Source: Anisodus tanguticus (Eukaryota > Streptophyta > Magnoliopsida > Solanales > Solanaceae). Taken from it: 64,000 nt of DNA. Positions 34,921-45,805 of the stretch are shown here, piece after piece. A model generated the notes under the pieces. That model saw only the letters and a program-made list of their open reading frames with translations. It did no database searches and had not been told where the DNA came from. The position numbers were made by a program, and so were the translations under genes. The number at the start of each line of letters is the position of its first letter. Position 1 is the stretch's first letter. The stretch spans positions 50,338,653-50,402,652 of the forward strand of contig CM067543.1 in assembly GCA_034509755.1 (NCBI GenBank), in the 5' to 3' direction.

Positions 34921-36157
34921 TTAGAACATTGCACACTTGAATCGATACTATTTCTATTGTGTGTGTTCGATTAATTATTTAAAATTTATTCATTTCGATA
35001 TTGCTAACCTTTGCAAGAAAAAAGGTCGGAGTCATCATGCAAAGATCGAAGAGTTAGAATTAGGTCTAAAAATACATGTTGCACTCTTTTTCCCTTAGCA
35101 TGGTTTTTGTCCCAAAAAAGGTTTTTCCGGCTAGGTTTTTAATGAGGCAACAATGTAAAGCGTGTTACTAAGTAGTTGAAGATCGGACTAGGACACTGGG
35201 GACTTCCCGATAGTCAAAAGCAAATAGTGTTTGAATTCTCATACTTCTAACACAATTACTAGGGGACTGACACACCCTCGAATGCTCGAATCAGGTTAAT
35301 CAAGTCAAGAAATCGAAGATTGAAGATCGATGTTTTTTGTTTGCAAGTTTTCTTTGTTAGTTCAACATTTTTGTAAGGCCAAAAGATCGAATAAATCTTG
35401 CCCAAATAATGTTAATATTATGAAAAAGTCATGTAAATGCAAAAAGATCAAATGAATCCGAAGCAAAGCTGAAATGAAATTGCTTTTTATTCAAAATTTG
35501 CCTCGGAAGTTTACATTTTTGTTTCTACTTAATAGTTGGGAAAATTCATCAGGCTTTGGTGCTAAAGTTAGTAAGTCCTTACTGGGGACTTTCGTCATAA
35601 AAGCATTCGGAACAAATTAAGTAATGTTCTCAAAACATGCTTCTAAGGCACCAGATCAAATGAATCTAGCCTATTCTTAAAGATAATTGAGTTGTCTAAA
35701 AGTTGGAAATAAATGAAGCTCCAACATTCATGCCCCAAATGAATAAGAGATGTATTATTCATAAATATAAAATAAGGTCCTTATATTTAGTCATTAAATG
35801 ACCTAAAATAGGAAGGAATTTCCCAGTATGAAGCAACCTAAAGTAAAAGTTTGTATTTAAAAATTGATTAAGTTATTTTTAAGACCGGGGAAACTATCAT
35901 CCGAGTCGACACAAACTAAGTGATGGTTTGTTTAAATAAAACTCCAAAGTCGGAGGTAATTAGCCCAAATTGGATTAAAGGTTTATTTAGCTAAGTTATC
36001 AAAAATGAGAAGGCAACAACAAATGCGAAAAGATAGAGAAATTATAATTAAGACAAAAGAAAAATTGAAACATCTTTATTCATAAACAAGGCTAGAAAAT
36101 GGCCAGAACAAAACATACAAAAAGGAAAAAGATATACAAAGGCCGAAGGCCAGTAGG
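34921..36157. other. Spacer between integrase and antisense gene
   Basis: Non-coding DNA, A-rich on the plus strand, of the Tat-type element. No conserved motif is seen. A spacer here is usual for Tat elements that carry an extra reading frame downstream of pol. Confidence 0.45.
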
Positions 36158-38822
36158 TTAGCTAGATTCAGAGTCGGAATCTTCGGGCTCTTCCTTGGTA
36201 CTATCACTATTCAACTGATGGAAGGCTCCATCCTCTACAACCTTAGCCTCAGCAATCTTGGCATCCAAGTCCTTGATCCCATCTCGAGCCTGCTCTAAAG
36301 TGAATCTCAAAATATTCCAAGTTATGTGCTCAGTCTTTAGCACTGTTCAGGCCACATCGGCCAGAGCTTGGTCTCGTTCAGCCAAGGCTTGAGTGAGTTG
36401 GGCTAAGTTTCTACATTCATTTGGGTAGAGGCCTCGAGCTCATTTCTCATCTCTTTGATGATTTAAGCTTGTTGGTTGGCCTGATCCTGAGCCACCTTCA
36501 GATCAGTCTGTTCGGCAGTTCACTCAGCATTAATCTCGGCAAACTCGGTGTTGAGGCGATCGATCTCGGCATTAAGAAAATATTTTTGATCCTCGAGCTC
36601 TTGGGTTAAGGCCTAGACATTATCGTAGAGTTCATCATTTTCCTTGTCTAAAACCTTGTTCTCTTTGGTGATGAGCTCGAGGTCATTCACAGCCCAGAGG
36701 TAGTCGTATTTTACTAGATCCGGTTCTGCCTTACTAACGGGTAAGTCTTCGGTTTGCTATAGCTGAGACTCTTTCTGTTGAAGAAGCCCTTTGAGGTACC
36801 AAATCTCTTTGTCTTGGGCATCCAACTGCCCTTTGAGGTGTTCATTTTCATCCATCCATCGGATGAAGCCCTCACTGACTAGAATGGATGACTATAAAGG
36901 TATGAGTCAAACTGATGTTAGAATATAAAGGGAGAAAGACAAGTATATAACTTAAAGTAAGAAGAAGTGATACGTACCCGGTTCGATGGATGCATGCCTT
37001 CGTTAAAGAGGCATTACCATGAGACATTTCTCATTTTTTCCCTATCGGACTCAAATATCAGAGGCTTAAGGTAGCTCGCAACCCCGATCAATCGAGACAG
37101 GAAGTTCGTGTCCTCATGGAAAGAGAGGGCTGCAGTTCTCACTTTCCTCGGATCCGCACTAGGTGCCGGGAAAACGCTCACAAGTTTGGATCGGGAGCTA
37201 GCATGGTTCTTTAAAGTTTTTGAGGAATGGCTAAATGAGAAAACCTTGAGGTGTTTGCCTGCGACGCTGAGTTTGCAGAGGTTCCAACTTCATTAAAAAA
37301 GCGGTCAAAATCTTCTTGCCCAAAAGTTTGGGCCGATTGTGTTGATGGTGAAGGAGTTGGAGTTCTTGATTTCTTGGCCAACGGCTCCTCATCTGTGGCC
37401 TCATCGTCATCCTTGATGATTATGGGAATTAGCTTGGCAACTGGTGTTATGGTGGCAGGAGCTGATGCGGCGTCGGATGTTGGCATCGTAGCCTCGGCAA
37501 TGATAATATCTTTATCTCCGAGGGGAATATCCTTTACCGGAGTGGGGTTAGTTTTTCTTACTCAAACATCATCTGGAGAGATACCAGTGTTTTGGACCCC
37601 TGAAGGATCACCCATTTTCGGAGTTATTTTAGTCTTTGAAGCGGCTGAGGGTAACTTCTGAGACTTTGCAGATTTGGACTTGTGGGTTTCTTCTTCTTTG
37701 TTACATCGGCGATACGACGAGTTGATGTAGCCAGATCGATTACCGGATTAGGAACAGTTAGAATAGTTGAAGGGTTGGTCCTTGGGGTCGAAGTGCCCTT
37801 CGGTAGACTTGGGTGTTTGAAAAAAGAAGAAGTGAAAATGTATAAGGCTAATGACGAAAAAGAAGGAAGGAGTACGGTATGTACAAACCATGATTTTGGG
37901 CTACCCATCAGTTTTTGGAAAGCATTTTCCATGTCCACTCTCTACGCAGATAAGTATTAATGATTTTCTCAACCCATGTGTGGAGGTTGTCTACATGAGC
38001 CGAAATCCATTAGACGGCTGAAAAGGTGGCAAATAATAAAAAAAATTAAGGCAATTCAGCAAAACTGTAAGTTAAACGAATGAAAGGGGAAGAGTTTTTT
38101 ATACTTACGATGCTTATTCCATTCCTCTGGGAAAGGCATGAACCTAACCGGAATAATTTCAGCATTAGGAACCGCAACAAAACATTCCATCCAACCTCGG
38201 TCTCAATTTTCATCGATGTTGGAGAGAATGGGGAATTTGCCTCGTTTTGAGATCTAAATGATTCCGCCACAAAAGAATATTGGAACGTATAAACAGATCA
38301 GATGACCCAAAGTAAAGATTTCATCGACCAGATTGGCCAGAAATAGGAGGCAGGTAACGACCCTCCAGACAGATGGACCAATTTGTGCAAAACACAAATT
38401 GTAAGTCCTGCACATCTCGAGGATTACGTTGTCGATTGGAGGTACGAGCTTGAAGGTGAAGGGATAGGTGTATACATTGGAATACCCGGATTTGAAGGTG
38501 GTAATATCTTTGTCCGGGCCGGGTATAATGATCCCGGAGAGATCGGTCCAACCACAGTCATTACGGACTTTGTCGAGGTCGGAGGTATTGATGGAGGTCG
38601 GCCAACTCTTAGCTTCTTCACCTGGTCGGATTTTGAAGATGCAATGGAAAAAACAAATTCACTATCAAAATGAAAAGTAGAAAGAAACATATTGTATGCT
38701 CTGGGTTCCGCGGCGGCCTTAGCTTCGAAGGTCTCACCAGTGCCGGTGGTGTCATCAGTAGCCGGTGGTGGAGAAGTTGCCGGAGAAGACTGCCTTGAAG
38801 AGGATCGAGTGGTTTTAGACAT
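36158..38822 (-). pseudogene. Antisense gene of a Tat-type Gypsy element (Transposase_28-like, coiled coil), copy 2
   Basis: It starts at 38822 with MSKTTRSSSRQSSPATSPPP. The conserved domain follows: GIPMYTP-region text in one frame and NVYTYPFTFKLVPPI, MCRTYNLCFAQIGPSVWRVV, GWMECFVAVPNAEIIPV and FPEEWNKH in the next, to a donor GTAAGT at 38108. The acceptor is before 38017, then ISAHVDNLHTWVEKIINTYL and VAQNHGL. A low-complexity Ser/Pro/Thr part includes DEATDEEPLAKKSRTPTPSP (a nuclear-signal-like KKSR). Then come LIGVASYLK and LFNEGMHPSNR, a donor at 36977, an acceptor before 36874, a long coiled coil, and the acidic end KEEPEDSDSESS. A nonsense TAG near 38250 and several frameshifts break it. 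The order matches copy 1. Confidence 0.75.
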
Positions 38823-38831
38823 GGTGATAAA

Positions 38832-38925
38832 GGTATGAAGATTTGAAGGCTTGAAGTTATGAAAGTATGAAGATTTGAAGGCTTGAAGTTATGGGTATAT
38901 GAAGATTTGAAGGATGAATGTTTGA
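38832..38925 (-). repeat. Tandem ~32-bp repeat in the antisense gene's leader
   Basis: Three units contain GTATGAAGATTTGAAGG (plus-strand spelling; the third is GTATATGAAGATTTGAAGG), starting at about 38833, 38865 and 38895. They lie just upstream of the minus-strand ATG at 38822, in the presumed 5' untranslated region. Confidence 0.6.
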
Positions 38926-38987
38926 AGGATTGGAGATTTGGGGAAATTTAGCAAAAAGTGAAAATTGTGAAAGAAAACGAGAACGAG

Positions 38988-38994
38988 TTTTATA
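38988..38994 (-). promoter_or_regulatory. TATA box candidate of the antisense gene, copy 2
   Basis: On the minus strand GCCCCTATAAAACTCG lies about 166 nt upstream of the ATG at 38822 and outside the LTR. It corresponds in position to the box at 10313-10320 before copy 1. Confidence 0.45.
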
Positions 38995-39244
38995 GGGGCA
39001 TTGTCATCATTACGAATTATTTCGGTTCGCGAACGAAGTGACAGTTCAATCACAGAGTGAAACGTGTCCGAAGTGGCAGAATGATAAGACGTGAGTCATA
39101 TTTTGGGAGAATTGGAAGCGTTTTCGTTTTCTTGCTTGTTTCGGGGTAATTTGAAAAAGAAGCTTGTAAGAGAAGATAACGAGAAAATCATTTTCACTTC
39201 ACATCACTTCGGTAAACTTTGATCCGGAAAGTGTGGGGACTATT

Positions 39245-39843
39245 TGTATACAGTGAAAACCGGCACGACACATGGCAATTTTTGTATGGAGTTCGAAGGA
39301 GGTGGCAAAGTTCCGTATCGGATGAAGTTACATCTAGATGAGTTCGGTTATCAAGGCAAGACTGGGTAGGGGCCGAACCAATTGGCACCGAGCTGAGAAT
39401 CGAGGGAGGTCAGCGCGTACCCGTTCCGAATATGGCGTCAGTCGTTACTCCTTGTTCATTAAGAGATCGTTATTGTCGTTTAATTGCATTAAATGAGAGA
39501 ATGATTCTTGGGCTTAAATGCAATGTATTGATAGCTATAAAAGGAGTCAAACCTTCATGTTGGAGGGGATCTCATTCTCATTGTTCATATTTGCACGATT
39601 TATTTACAGCAATTACAGCTCTTAGTACTCATTGTTGGTTCAAACCCGAGGCAAATCAGCTAAGGATCGAACCAAACTCACTGAGTAGTTTCAATCAATA
39701 TCACAATATTTCAGGCTAATCTGTTTACTTGTTATTTTTGTTGGTTTACTTATTGTTAATTGTTTATTACCCTTTATTATTAATTAGTGTACATATCCTT
39801 AAAATCACTTACAAATTCAACTATAACTTTTTTGGGATAAACA
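39245..39843 (+). repeat. 3' LTR of Tat-type Gypsy element 2
   Basis: It follows the polypurine tract GGAAAGTGTGGGGA with TGTATACAGTG and ends GGATAAACA, about 599 bp. A TATA box, CTATAAAAGG, lies at about 39534-39543. The LTR ends only five bases before the minus-strand AATAAA at 39854-39849 that could serve the neighbouring transporter gene. Confidence 0.72.
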
Positions 39844-39848
39844 TTAAG

Positions 39849-39854
39849 TTTATT
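39849..39854 (-). terminator. Poly(A) signal candidate of the WAT1-type gene
   Basis: AATAAA on the minus strand, 190 nt past the TAA stop (40046-40044). It borders the end of the Gypsy LTR. Confidence 0.5.
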
Positions 39855-40043
39855 GAAACTGGAAAGTTACTAACTGCAATCTTCTAGCAAAAAATTGAGT
39901 TACTGGTCTAAATGTTCGCGCAAACTGTGGTATATTTGAAAGAAATCCTACAGAAATAGGATGAGTATCACCGACGTTAACACATCGTGCACCAGAGATT
40001 TCAGCAACATCAAAATCCTTCTGTTTTGTTGCATGTAACCTTG

Positions 40044-42212
40044 TTAAGTATGAGATGGACTGGAAGTAACTGGTAGTGTATCCTGTCCATTCTTGTCGGT
40101 TGTTGGAGAATTCTTCAAATTCTCTGCTTCTTTGCTTTTACCCCATAGAAGAATATACAACCCAATGATAACCAAAATGGAGCCCAAAATGCTGTTAAAG
40201 AACAAAAAAGATGCTTAGTAAAAGTAGTAATCTCCAACTGTGATTTACAAGTTGGTAAAATCATGCATTTCTCTGAATATTTGGGCCATCATTTGATAGA
40301 CAGGAGAAATCTTTTGTCTGTCTATCAGATAAAAAAATTTAAAGTAAGGTTTAGCATATACTCCCCCAATTCTAATTTATGTGACATTGTTTGACTAGGT
40401 TTGGAGCTTAAGAAATAAATGATAACTTTTGAAACTTGTGGTTTAAACATTTCATATCATTTGTGTGGCTATAAAATATGTCATTTTTTAGGAGTTAATA
40501 AGGAAATAGTGTCATAAAAACTAAAGCGAAGGGAGTAGATACTTTCAGTAAACTCATTGAGCCTGTTTTTTTTTTTCCTTTTCCTTTTCTTGATTCGTTA
40601 TTCCATTTTTTGGGGAGTACAAGAAGTGTTCAAGAAAATCAGTTCCCACCTTCCAAGATGAATTTGTTCATGAAGTATGGAGATGTCAATCACAGCAGCA
40701 AATATTTGAATGAAGGGACTAAATGCAGAGGTGAATACTGCACCCTTTTGCTTTACACACCATGACATGACCACATAGCATAAGCCTGATCCCACCACTC
40801 CCTGTACATACACACACATTTTTATTCAAATTTTCACATTCTTGAATGAAACTATGGTTATAATCAACTACAGTCAGACCTCTTTATAACAACATTTCAC
40901 TATAACAGTCATACATTTTGTGGAACCGATCTTTCATGCTATGTTATATTATATGTAATCGATAACAACATTTCGCTATAGCAACAAACAAATATCAGGA
41001 CAAACGATTCTGTTATAGAAGGATTTGACTATATAATAAGACATAATGATAAACAAGAAAATAGGAGATTACTCACAGCATATATGACAGTTGAGATCTC
41101 TAAAGTTCCTTTCATAAACCATGCGGATGTGTTTCTGTCAATAACCAAGCTCAAGATTGCAGATTGAATGGCTCCAAGGAATGACATTATTGCTGTGCTA
41201 GAATATTGATAAGGATAGTCCTTCCCAATCCTAGCTTGTATGAGGAACCACGAAGACCAAACGATGCTCCCCGCGAATAGAAACAATGAACCAACAATCC
41301 AACTCTTCGTGCTGTGGTTGATCACTTCAACTTCTGATGCTGGCTGGTTTATCAATGGCATTCCCTTGTATAGAGTAAGTATTAGGGCTCCACCAAGGCA
41401 ACATAAGGTTCCTAATGCCTTAGCTCTCCCACTTTTGCTTTTAATATTTATGTTCTCTTCCCTGCAAGAATTTTGATCATTCACAAAGCCGGGAAGATAA
41501 AAAGGTTAACACTTCTCATTCTTATTACTTTTTCAATATGAAAACAAAAACATACACCTTGATTGACACGATCACACGAGTATATAAGTCATGTTACACT
41601 GTTGAATAACAAGCCTGGTAGTTGTTTGTGCTTACCCGAGTAGCAATGCCATAATGAATGTGTTAATGGGCACCATATTGATGAACGCGCAACTAAATGT
41701 TGTTGAGGTGTACTTTAGCCCAATTAGGACGAAATATTGAGTGAGTGTACCCCTGAAAAGAGCGATCTTTCTCAGAGTTTATCGTCGTTGGCTAAAGCAT
41801 ACCGTAATCTTTACTAAAACAAATGTGATGAAGATTCTTTAGCATATAGAGTGAGGAGAAAACTCACCCCAAAAGTGCACTGAAAAATAGACAACAGACA
41901 ACGCGACCTGTCAAATTTGATATAAAATTCCTGCAAGGCAAGGGAGATGATCTCTTCTTGTTATAGCTGATTTGGAAAGTAAAACTCTTCTAATCAGTGC
42001 ACAATGTGTAAAAAGCCATACCTTTCTAGAAAGCACGCCAAGGGGGTTAACAAAATCGCAGCTATTGAAAACCTGTATGTAGTTATCACTAATTGATTCA
42101 TTCCTTTACTGAGTACCTTTTTGAATAGAGCATTTACAACAGCCAGAGCAAATTCTACAAAAATCATTGCAGCTACTGCCTTCCATTTCTGAAAAAAACT
42201 CATTGCTAACAA
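40044..42212 (-). CDS. WAT1-related (nodulin MtN21/EamA-like) membrane transporter
   Basis: Six exons on the minus strand: 42212-42022, 41930-41868, 41752-41636, 41461-41077, 40801-40650 and 40191-40044. Every intron is GT-AG. The joined frame is 1056 bp, 351 residues, with no internal stop. It begins MLAMSFFQKWKAVAAMIFVE (Met4 is an alternative start). Two EamA repeats are visible: residues about 10-130 (ALFKKVLSKGMNQLVITTYR, GTLTQYFVLIGLKYTSTTFS, AFINMVPINTFIMALL) and about 170-315 (GSLFLFAGSIVWSSWFLIQA, VVGSGLCYVVMSWCVKQKG, FSPFIQIFAAVIDISILHEQ, GSILVIIGLYILLWGK). About ten membrane helices are expected. The family (UMAMIT/WAT1) exports amino acids, auxin or related metabolites at plasma or vacuolar membranes; the substrate here cannot be told. 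The linker LLLGGEENINIKSKSG at the exon 3/4 join is slightly unusual. The length is close to the family's usual 350-400. Confidence 0.93.
40361..40535. mobile_element. Stowaway-type MITE in intron 5 of the transporter gene
   Basis: TA-flanked, CTCCCCCAATTCTAATTTAT at the left and, inverted, CTCCCTTCGCTTTAGTTTT at the right. 175 bp. It leaves both splice sites intact. Confidence 0.75.
40869..41033. mobile_element. MITE in intron 4 of the transporter gene
   Basis: Inverted termini: TACAGTCAGACCTCTTTATA at the left, and the right end complements to TATAGTCAAATCCTTCTATA. About 165 bp. The body repeats TAACAACATTTC(G/A)CTATA. This is a common Solanaceae-style terminus (recalled). Confidence 0.68.
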
Positions 42213-42284
42213 CTCAGTGTCCTTTCTAATTCGTGTCTTTCTTGATTGTTAAGCCACATTTGGTGCATAGACACATGACTTCCA

Positions 42285-42294
42285 GTATATATAG
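42285..42294 (-). promoter_or_regulatory. TATA box candidate of the WAT1-type gene
   Basis: Minus-strand CTATATATAC lies about 75-80 nt upstream of the ATG at 42212, a typical distance for a short plant 5' leader. Confidence 0.45.
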
Positions 42295-42300
42295 TAAACA

Positions 42301-43166
42301 TCAGGAAGCAGAGTGAATATGAGATTGATTCTCATACATCATATCATTGTTTTTTGTCAAATATCTCCATGTTTATAATGTTCTTGAAGCCACTTTCAAC
42401 TACTTTTTAATTGAATCTTTCGTGTTGGCGATTGGTCGAATCAGTTTCTTTGTTAATATTCTATGCAACATCAACGCATGACCTCAGAAATTATATGCAA
42501 GTTTCTCATGCTTTAATATGCTCCCAATGAGTGTTGAGTTTCACTCCACTACCACTACGGTTTTGCCACAAGGCATTATAATTTACTAATAAAAGTTGTG
42601 AGCACATAAGAAAGTGGATGCAGATACAACATTAAGCATCATTTTAGGCATCTTATGCTTCTACTTTTGGAAAGAAAGACCAGTTTTCTCTGCCTTAATG
42701 TATTACTCCTATTATATTTGGAAAGTGGGAGAAGAACAATGTGTCTAATCTTTTAAAGCTAATTCTATTGGTTTGAAGCTGTTAGAAACTTGTAATGGAA
42801 TTTCTGTACTGCTCTTAACCTCTGATATTTTGGACTTATACTGGACAGTGTACAAGTGTTTTTTTCCTCCTTTACAGACCACTACTAAGTACCAACTTAC
42901 TAAAGCTTTGCAAGATCAAGATTTGGCAAAGGACATGTTCCATTTTGCCTGTTTTTGATGGTACAGATGCACCTGGAGTCCCATCATTTACTTTAGTTAG
43001 AACAGCATATGTATGGACGTTCAAGGTTTGCTTGGCGGGTAGAATATTGCTTGCTAAGTTCTGGTCACGCAGAGCCGTATCGCCGACTGCAATGCTTTAG
43101 TTAAAGGTTTATCTGAACCCAATAACTATGGTTAAAACTTTGTCTGTGTTAAAGATTAACTAAATA
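42301..43166. other. Upstream intergenic DNA of the transporter gene
   Basis: No gene is supported. It ends at the AGTAC target site of the Copia element. Confidence 0.45.
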
Positions 43167-43171
43167 AGTAC
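43167..43171. repeat. Target-site duplication, left (AGTAC)
   Basis: AGTAC precedes the 5' LTR and is repeated exactly at 48171-48175 after the 3' LTR. Confidence 0.88.
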
Positions 43172-43436
43172 TGTTAAATATACAATATACACACAATATA
43201 CATGTGTATATTGTGTGTATATTGTCTCGGATTTGCTGCTCTCGGTTTAGCTGTTTTAGGTAATATAATTTATGGTAAATATTTAGTATCCTAGTTTAGG
43301 TAATGTTGTAATAAAATTAGTAGTGTATTACCATAAATGTATAGAATAAGGTTTTAGGAATAGGACTCTCCTATTTTGTAACTTGTATATATAGCCTTTC
43401 AAGTAATGAAAATAATCAAGGGGATTATTTCTTTCA
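43172..43436 (+). repeat. 5' LTR of Copia element 4
   Basis: TGTTAAATATAC to ATTATTTCTTTCA, 265 bp. An inverted repeat with a perfect 18-bp stem and 4-nt loop (43184-43201 / 43206-43223) lies near its start. By eye it differs from the 3' LTR at seven aligned positions plus indels. Confidence 0.92.
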
Positions 43437-43451
43437 TGGTATCAAAAGTCT
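43437..43451 (+). other. Primer-binding site of Copia element 4
   Basis: TGGTATCAAAAGTCT starts at the base after the LTR. It is close to the initiator tRNA-Met complement TGGTATCAGAGC. Confidence 0.75.
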
Positions 43452-43586
43452 AGGTCACACAAAAATTTTCTCACAAAGTTTAGTGGTTCCTCTCGGCCGA
43501 GACCCCCCCCTCGGGTTTACCAAATTTTTTCTTCCGCTCTCAAAATCTCTCTTACAAATCCCTCTTTCACCTCTTGTTCTTTCGTT

Positions 43587-44568
43587 ATGTCTACGTCAAA
43601 GAACACGTTTCACCCTGCCCTTGTTGTTTCTAACATCAAGAATCATATCCGTTAATTCTTGAAATTGAAAACGTCCAATACGCGACGTGGGTCGAGTTGT
43701 TCAAAATTCACGCTCGTTCGCATCAAGTCATCCATCACATCATCCCCACGGCTCTTGATGATACAGAGGTGCCTAAACGCAGGATGATCTTAAATTATGG
43801 ACAACGCTTGATGCCACTGTCCTTCAGTGGATATATTATACTATCTCCACCGACCTATTGTAGACGATTATCGAGCCAGACGCTACGGCGATGGCTGCAT
43901 GGGATAGACTGCGTGACATATTCCAGGATAATCAAAATTTCAAAGCTGTTACTCTTGAATAGGATTTTTCCCACGTCAACATGGAAAATTTCTCGAACGT
44001 TTCAGCATATTGCAAAAGGTTGAAGGAATTGGCAGACCAACTCCGCAACGTTGGTGTACCAGTTAGTAAAGATCGTCTGGTTTTACAGATGGTTGCTGGC
44101 CTATCCGAGGCCTATAGTGGCGTTGGAACTCTCCTTCGTCAAAGTAATCCTCTTCCAAGGTTCTATCAAGCCCGATTCATGCTTACCTTGGAAGAAGCCG
44201 GTTTGGCTAAAAAGGCGGCTACTAATGCTAGTCTCGTGGTCATGATGACATCCTCCCCTAGTCCTCAAAATTTTGGTAACAATTCGAACCAAAACCGATC
44301 ACACGGGGGCAACAAGAATGGCCGGAAAATTAATGGAAAAAATCGCGGGGGCAAACGCGGCGGCTCCGACGGCAGTCACGGTGGCCAAAGCAGTGGCAGT
44401 GGACCCCATCCAGGTTACAGTGGGCCACCGACCCACTGGTCTGATCCTTGGGCCTCTGGGCCGTGGGCTTGGACCAGTGGACAGTGGCCCTACGGCCCAC
44501 CTCTACAGCAAGTTCCAGCGACTGGCCAGTGGGCTTTCCAGCAGCCCCAACGGCCCACTGCCCACTAG
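43587..44568 (+). pseudogene. Copia element 4 gag
   Basis: ATG at 43587 (MSTSKNTFHPALVVSNIKNH, then a stop). The best part is 43981-44568: NVSAYCKRLKELADQLRNVG, LVLQMVAGLSEAYSGVGTLL and RFYQARFMLTLEEAGLAKKA, the UBN2-type capsid signature. A Gly/Asn/Ser-rich basic tail (GGNKNGRKINGKNRGGKRGG) and a Trp/Gly/Pro-rich end follow. No CCHC zinc knuckle is present. Stops and a frameshift lie in the first 400 bp. Confidence 0.82.
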
Positions 44569-44730
44569 CCCGGTACGCCCAGCTCCAGCAGTTTCAGCCC
44601 AGTTCAGCCGAGGTCTGGAATTCTTGGGCCTCGGCCTCCGTAAGCTCACCATGCAGCAGGCCCCACTCAGACCGATATCGAGGCCACGATGCAGACATTG
44701 GGTTTGACTCAACCGGACCCAAATTAGTAT

Positions 44731-45800
44731 ATGGACACTGGTGCCACTACCCACATGACATCCGATTCAGGTACTCTCTCATCTTATTCCAATTTGAACA
44801 ACCCTCGCGGTATAATTATTGGTAATGGTAATTCTGTTCCAATTCGGGGTTATGGGCATAAAACATTATCTCCCCCTCTTATCTTGAAAATACCCTACAC
44901 GCCCCCAAATTGATTAAAAACTTAGTCTCTGTCCGTAAATTCACTACTGACAATTCCGTTTCTATGGAATTTGATCCTTTTGGTTTCTCTGTGAAGGATT
45001 TCAATACGGGGAGTCCTCTCATGAGGTGTGATAGTAGGGGAGATCTTTATCCTATCACACCCAGTCCCAGTCCATCGAGTCAAGCCCTGGCCATCGCTTT
45101 TGCAGCCATCTCTCCTTCCTTATGGCATGCTCGTCTTGGTCATCTGGGGTCCTCTATTTTGTCAGCTTTAGATAAATATAGTTTTATTTCATGTAAGGGT
45201 ACGAGTCGTACTCCAATTTGTCAATCTTGTTTTTAGAAAAAATTGTTAAGTTGCCATTTGTAGACTCAAAATCTCATACTTTAATGCCATTTGATATTAT
45301 TCATAGCGACTTATGGTCGTCTCCTGTTCCTAGTTCCATGGGTCATTGATATTATTTTCTTTTTTTAGATGATTATTCTAAATTTCTATGGACGTTTCCA
45401 ATCGCGAAGAAATCTCAAGTTTTTTCCATCTTCCTAAAATTTAGAGCATTCATCAGAACCCAATTCGACCGTGAAATAAAAAATATTCAATGTGATAATG
45501 GAAAAGAGTATGACAATGGGGTGTTTCGGGAATTCTGTGCTACTAATGAGATAAATTTTCGTTTCTCTTGTCCTCATACATCTTCACAAAATGGGAAAGC
45601 CGAACGTAAAATTCGTTCCATAAATAACATTATCCGCACCCTATTGATACATGCTTCCGTACCCCCATATTTTTGGCATCATGCTCTTCAAATGGCTACA
45701 TATCTCCTTAACATAATTCCGTCCAAATGTCTGACATATTCTTCTCCCCTTCAAATTTTATATAATAAAACTCTTTCTTATTCATATCTTTAGATTTTTG
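44731..45800 (+). pseudogene. Copia element 4 protease and integrase
   Basis: The protease contains YMDTGATTHMTSDSG with an intact DTG. GAG-pre-integrase text (LWHARLGHLGSSIL, CQSC) lies in 44910-45236, then stops. The integrase core is split: QCDNGKEYDNG near 45490 and SSQNGKAERKIRSINNIIRT at about 45590, open to 45793. Confidence 0.85.
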
Positions 45801-45805
45801 GGTGT

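Larger units (their letters stand above)
33633..39843 (+). mobile_element. 5'-truncated Tat-type Gypsy retrotransposon 2
   Basis: Collinear order: RNase H end, integrase, spacer, antisense gene, polypurine tract, 3' LTR. This is the arrangement described for Grande/Retand-like members of the Tat lineage, which carry an additional reading frame in antisense orientation. The 5' half was lost at about 33600. No TSD can be tested. Confidence 0.78.

Noticed and set aside
44273..44825. Several overlapping open frames of 80-145 residues in Copia gag
   Set aside because: These are alternate frames of the GC-rich gag tail and linker.
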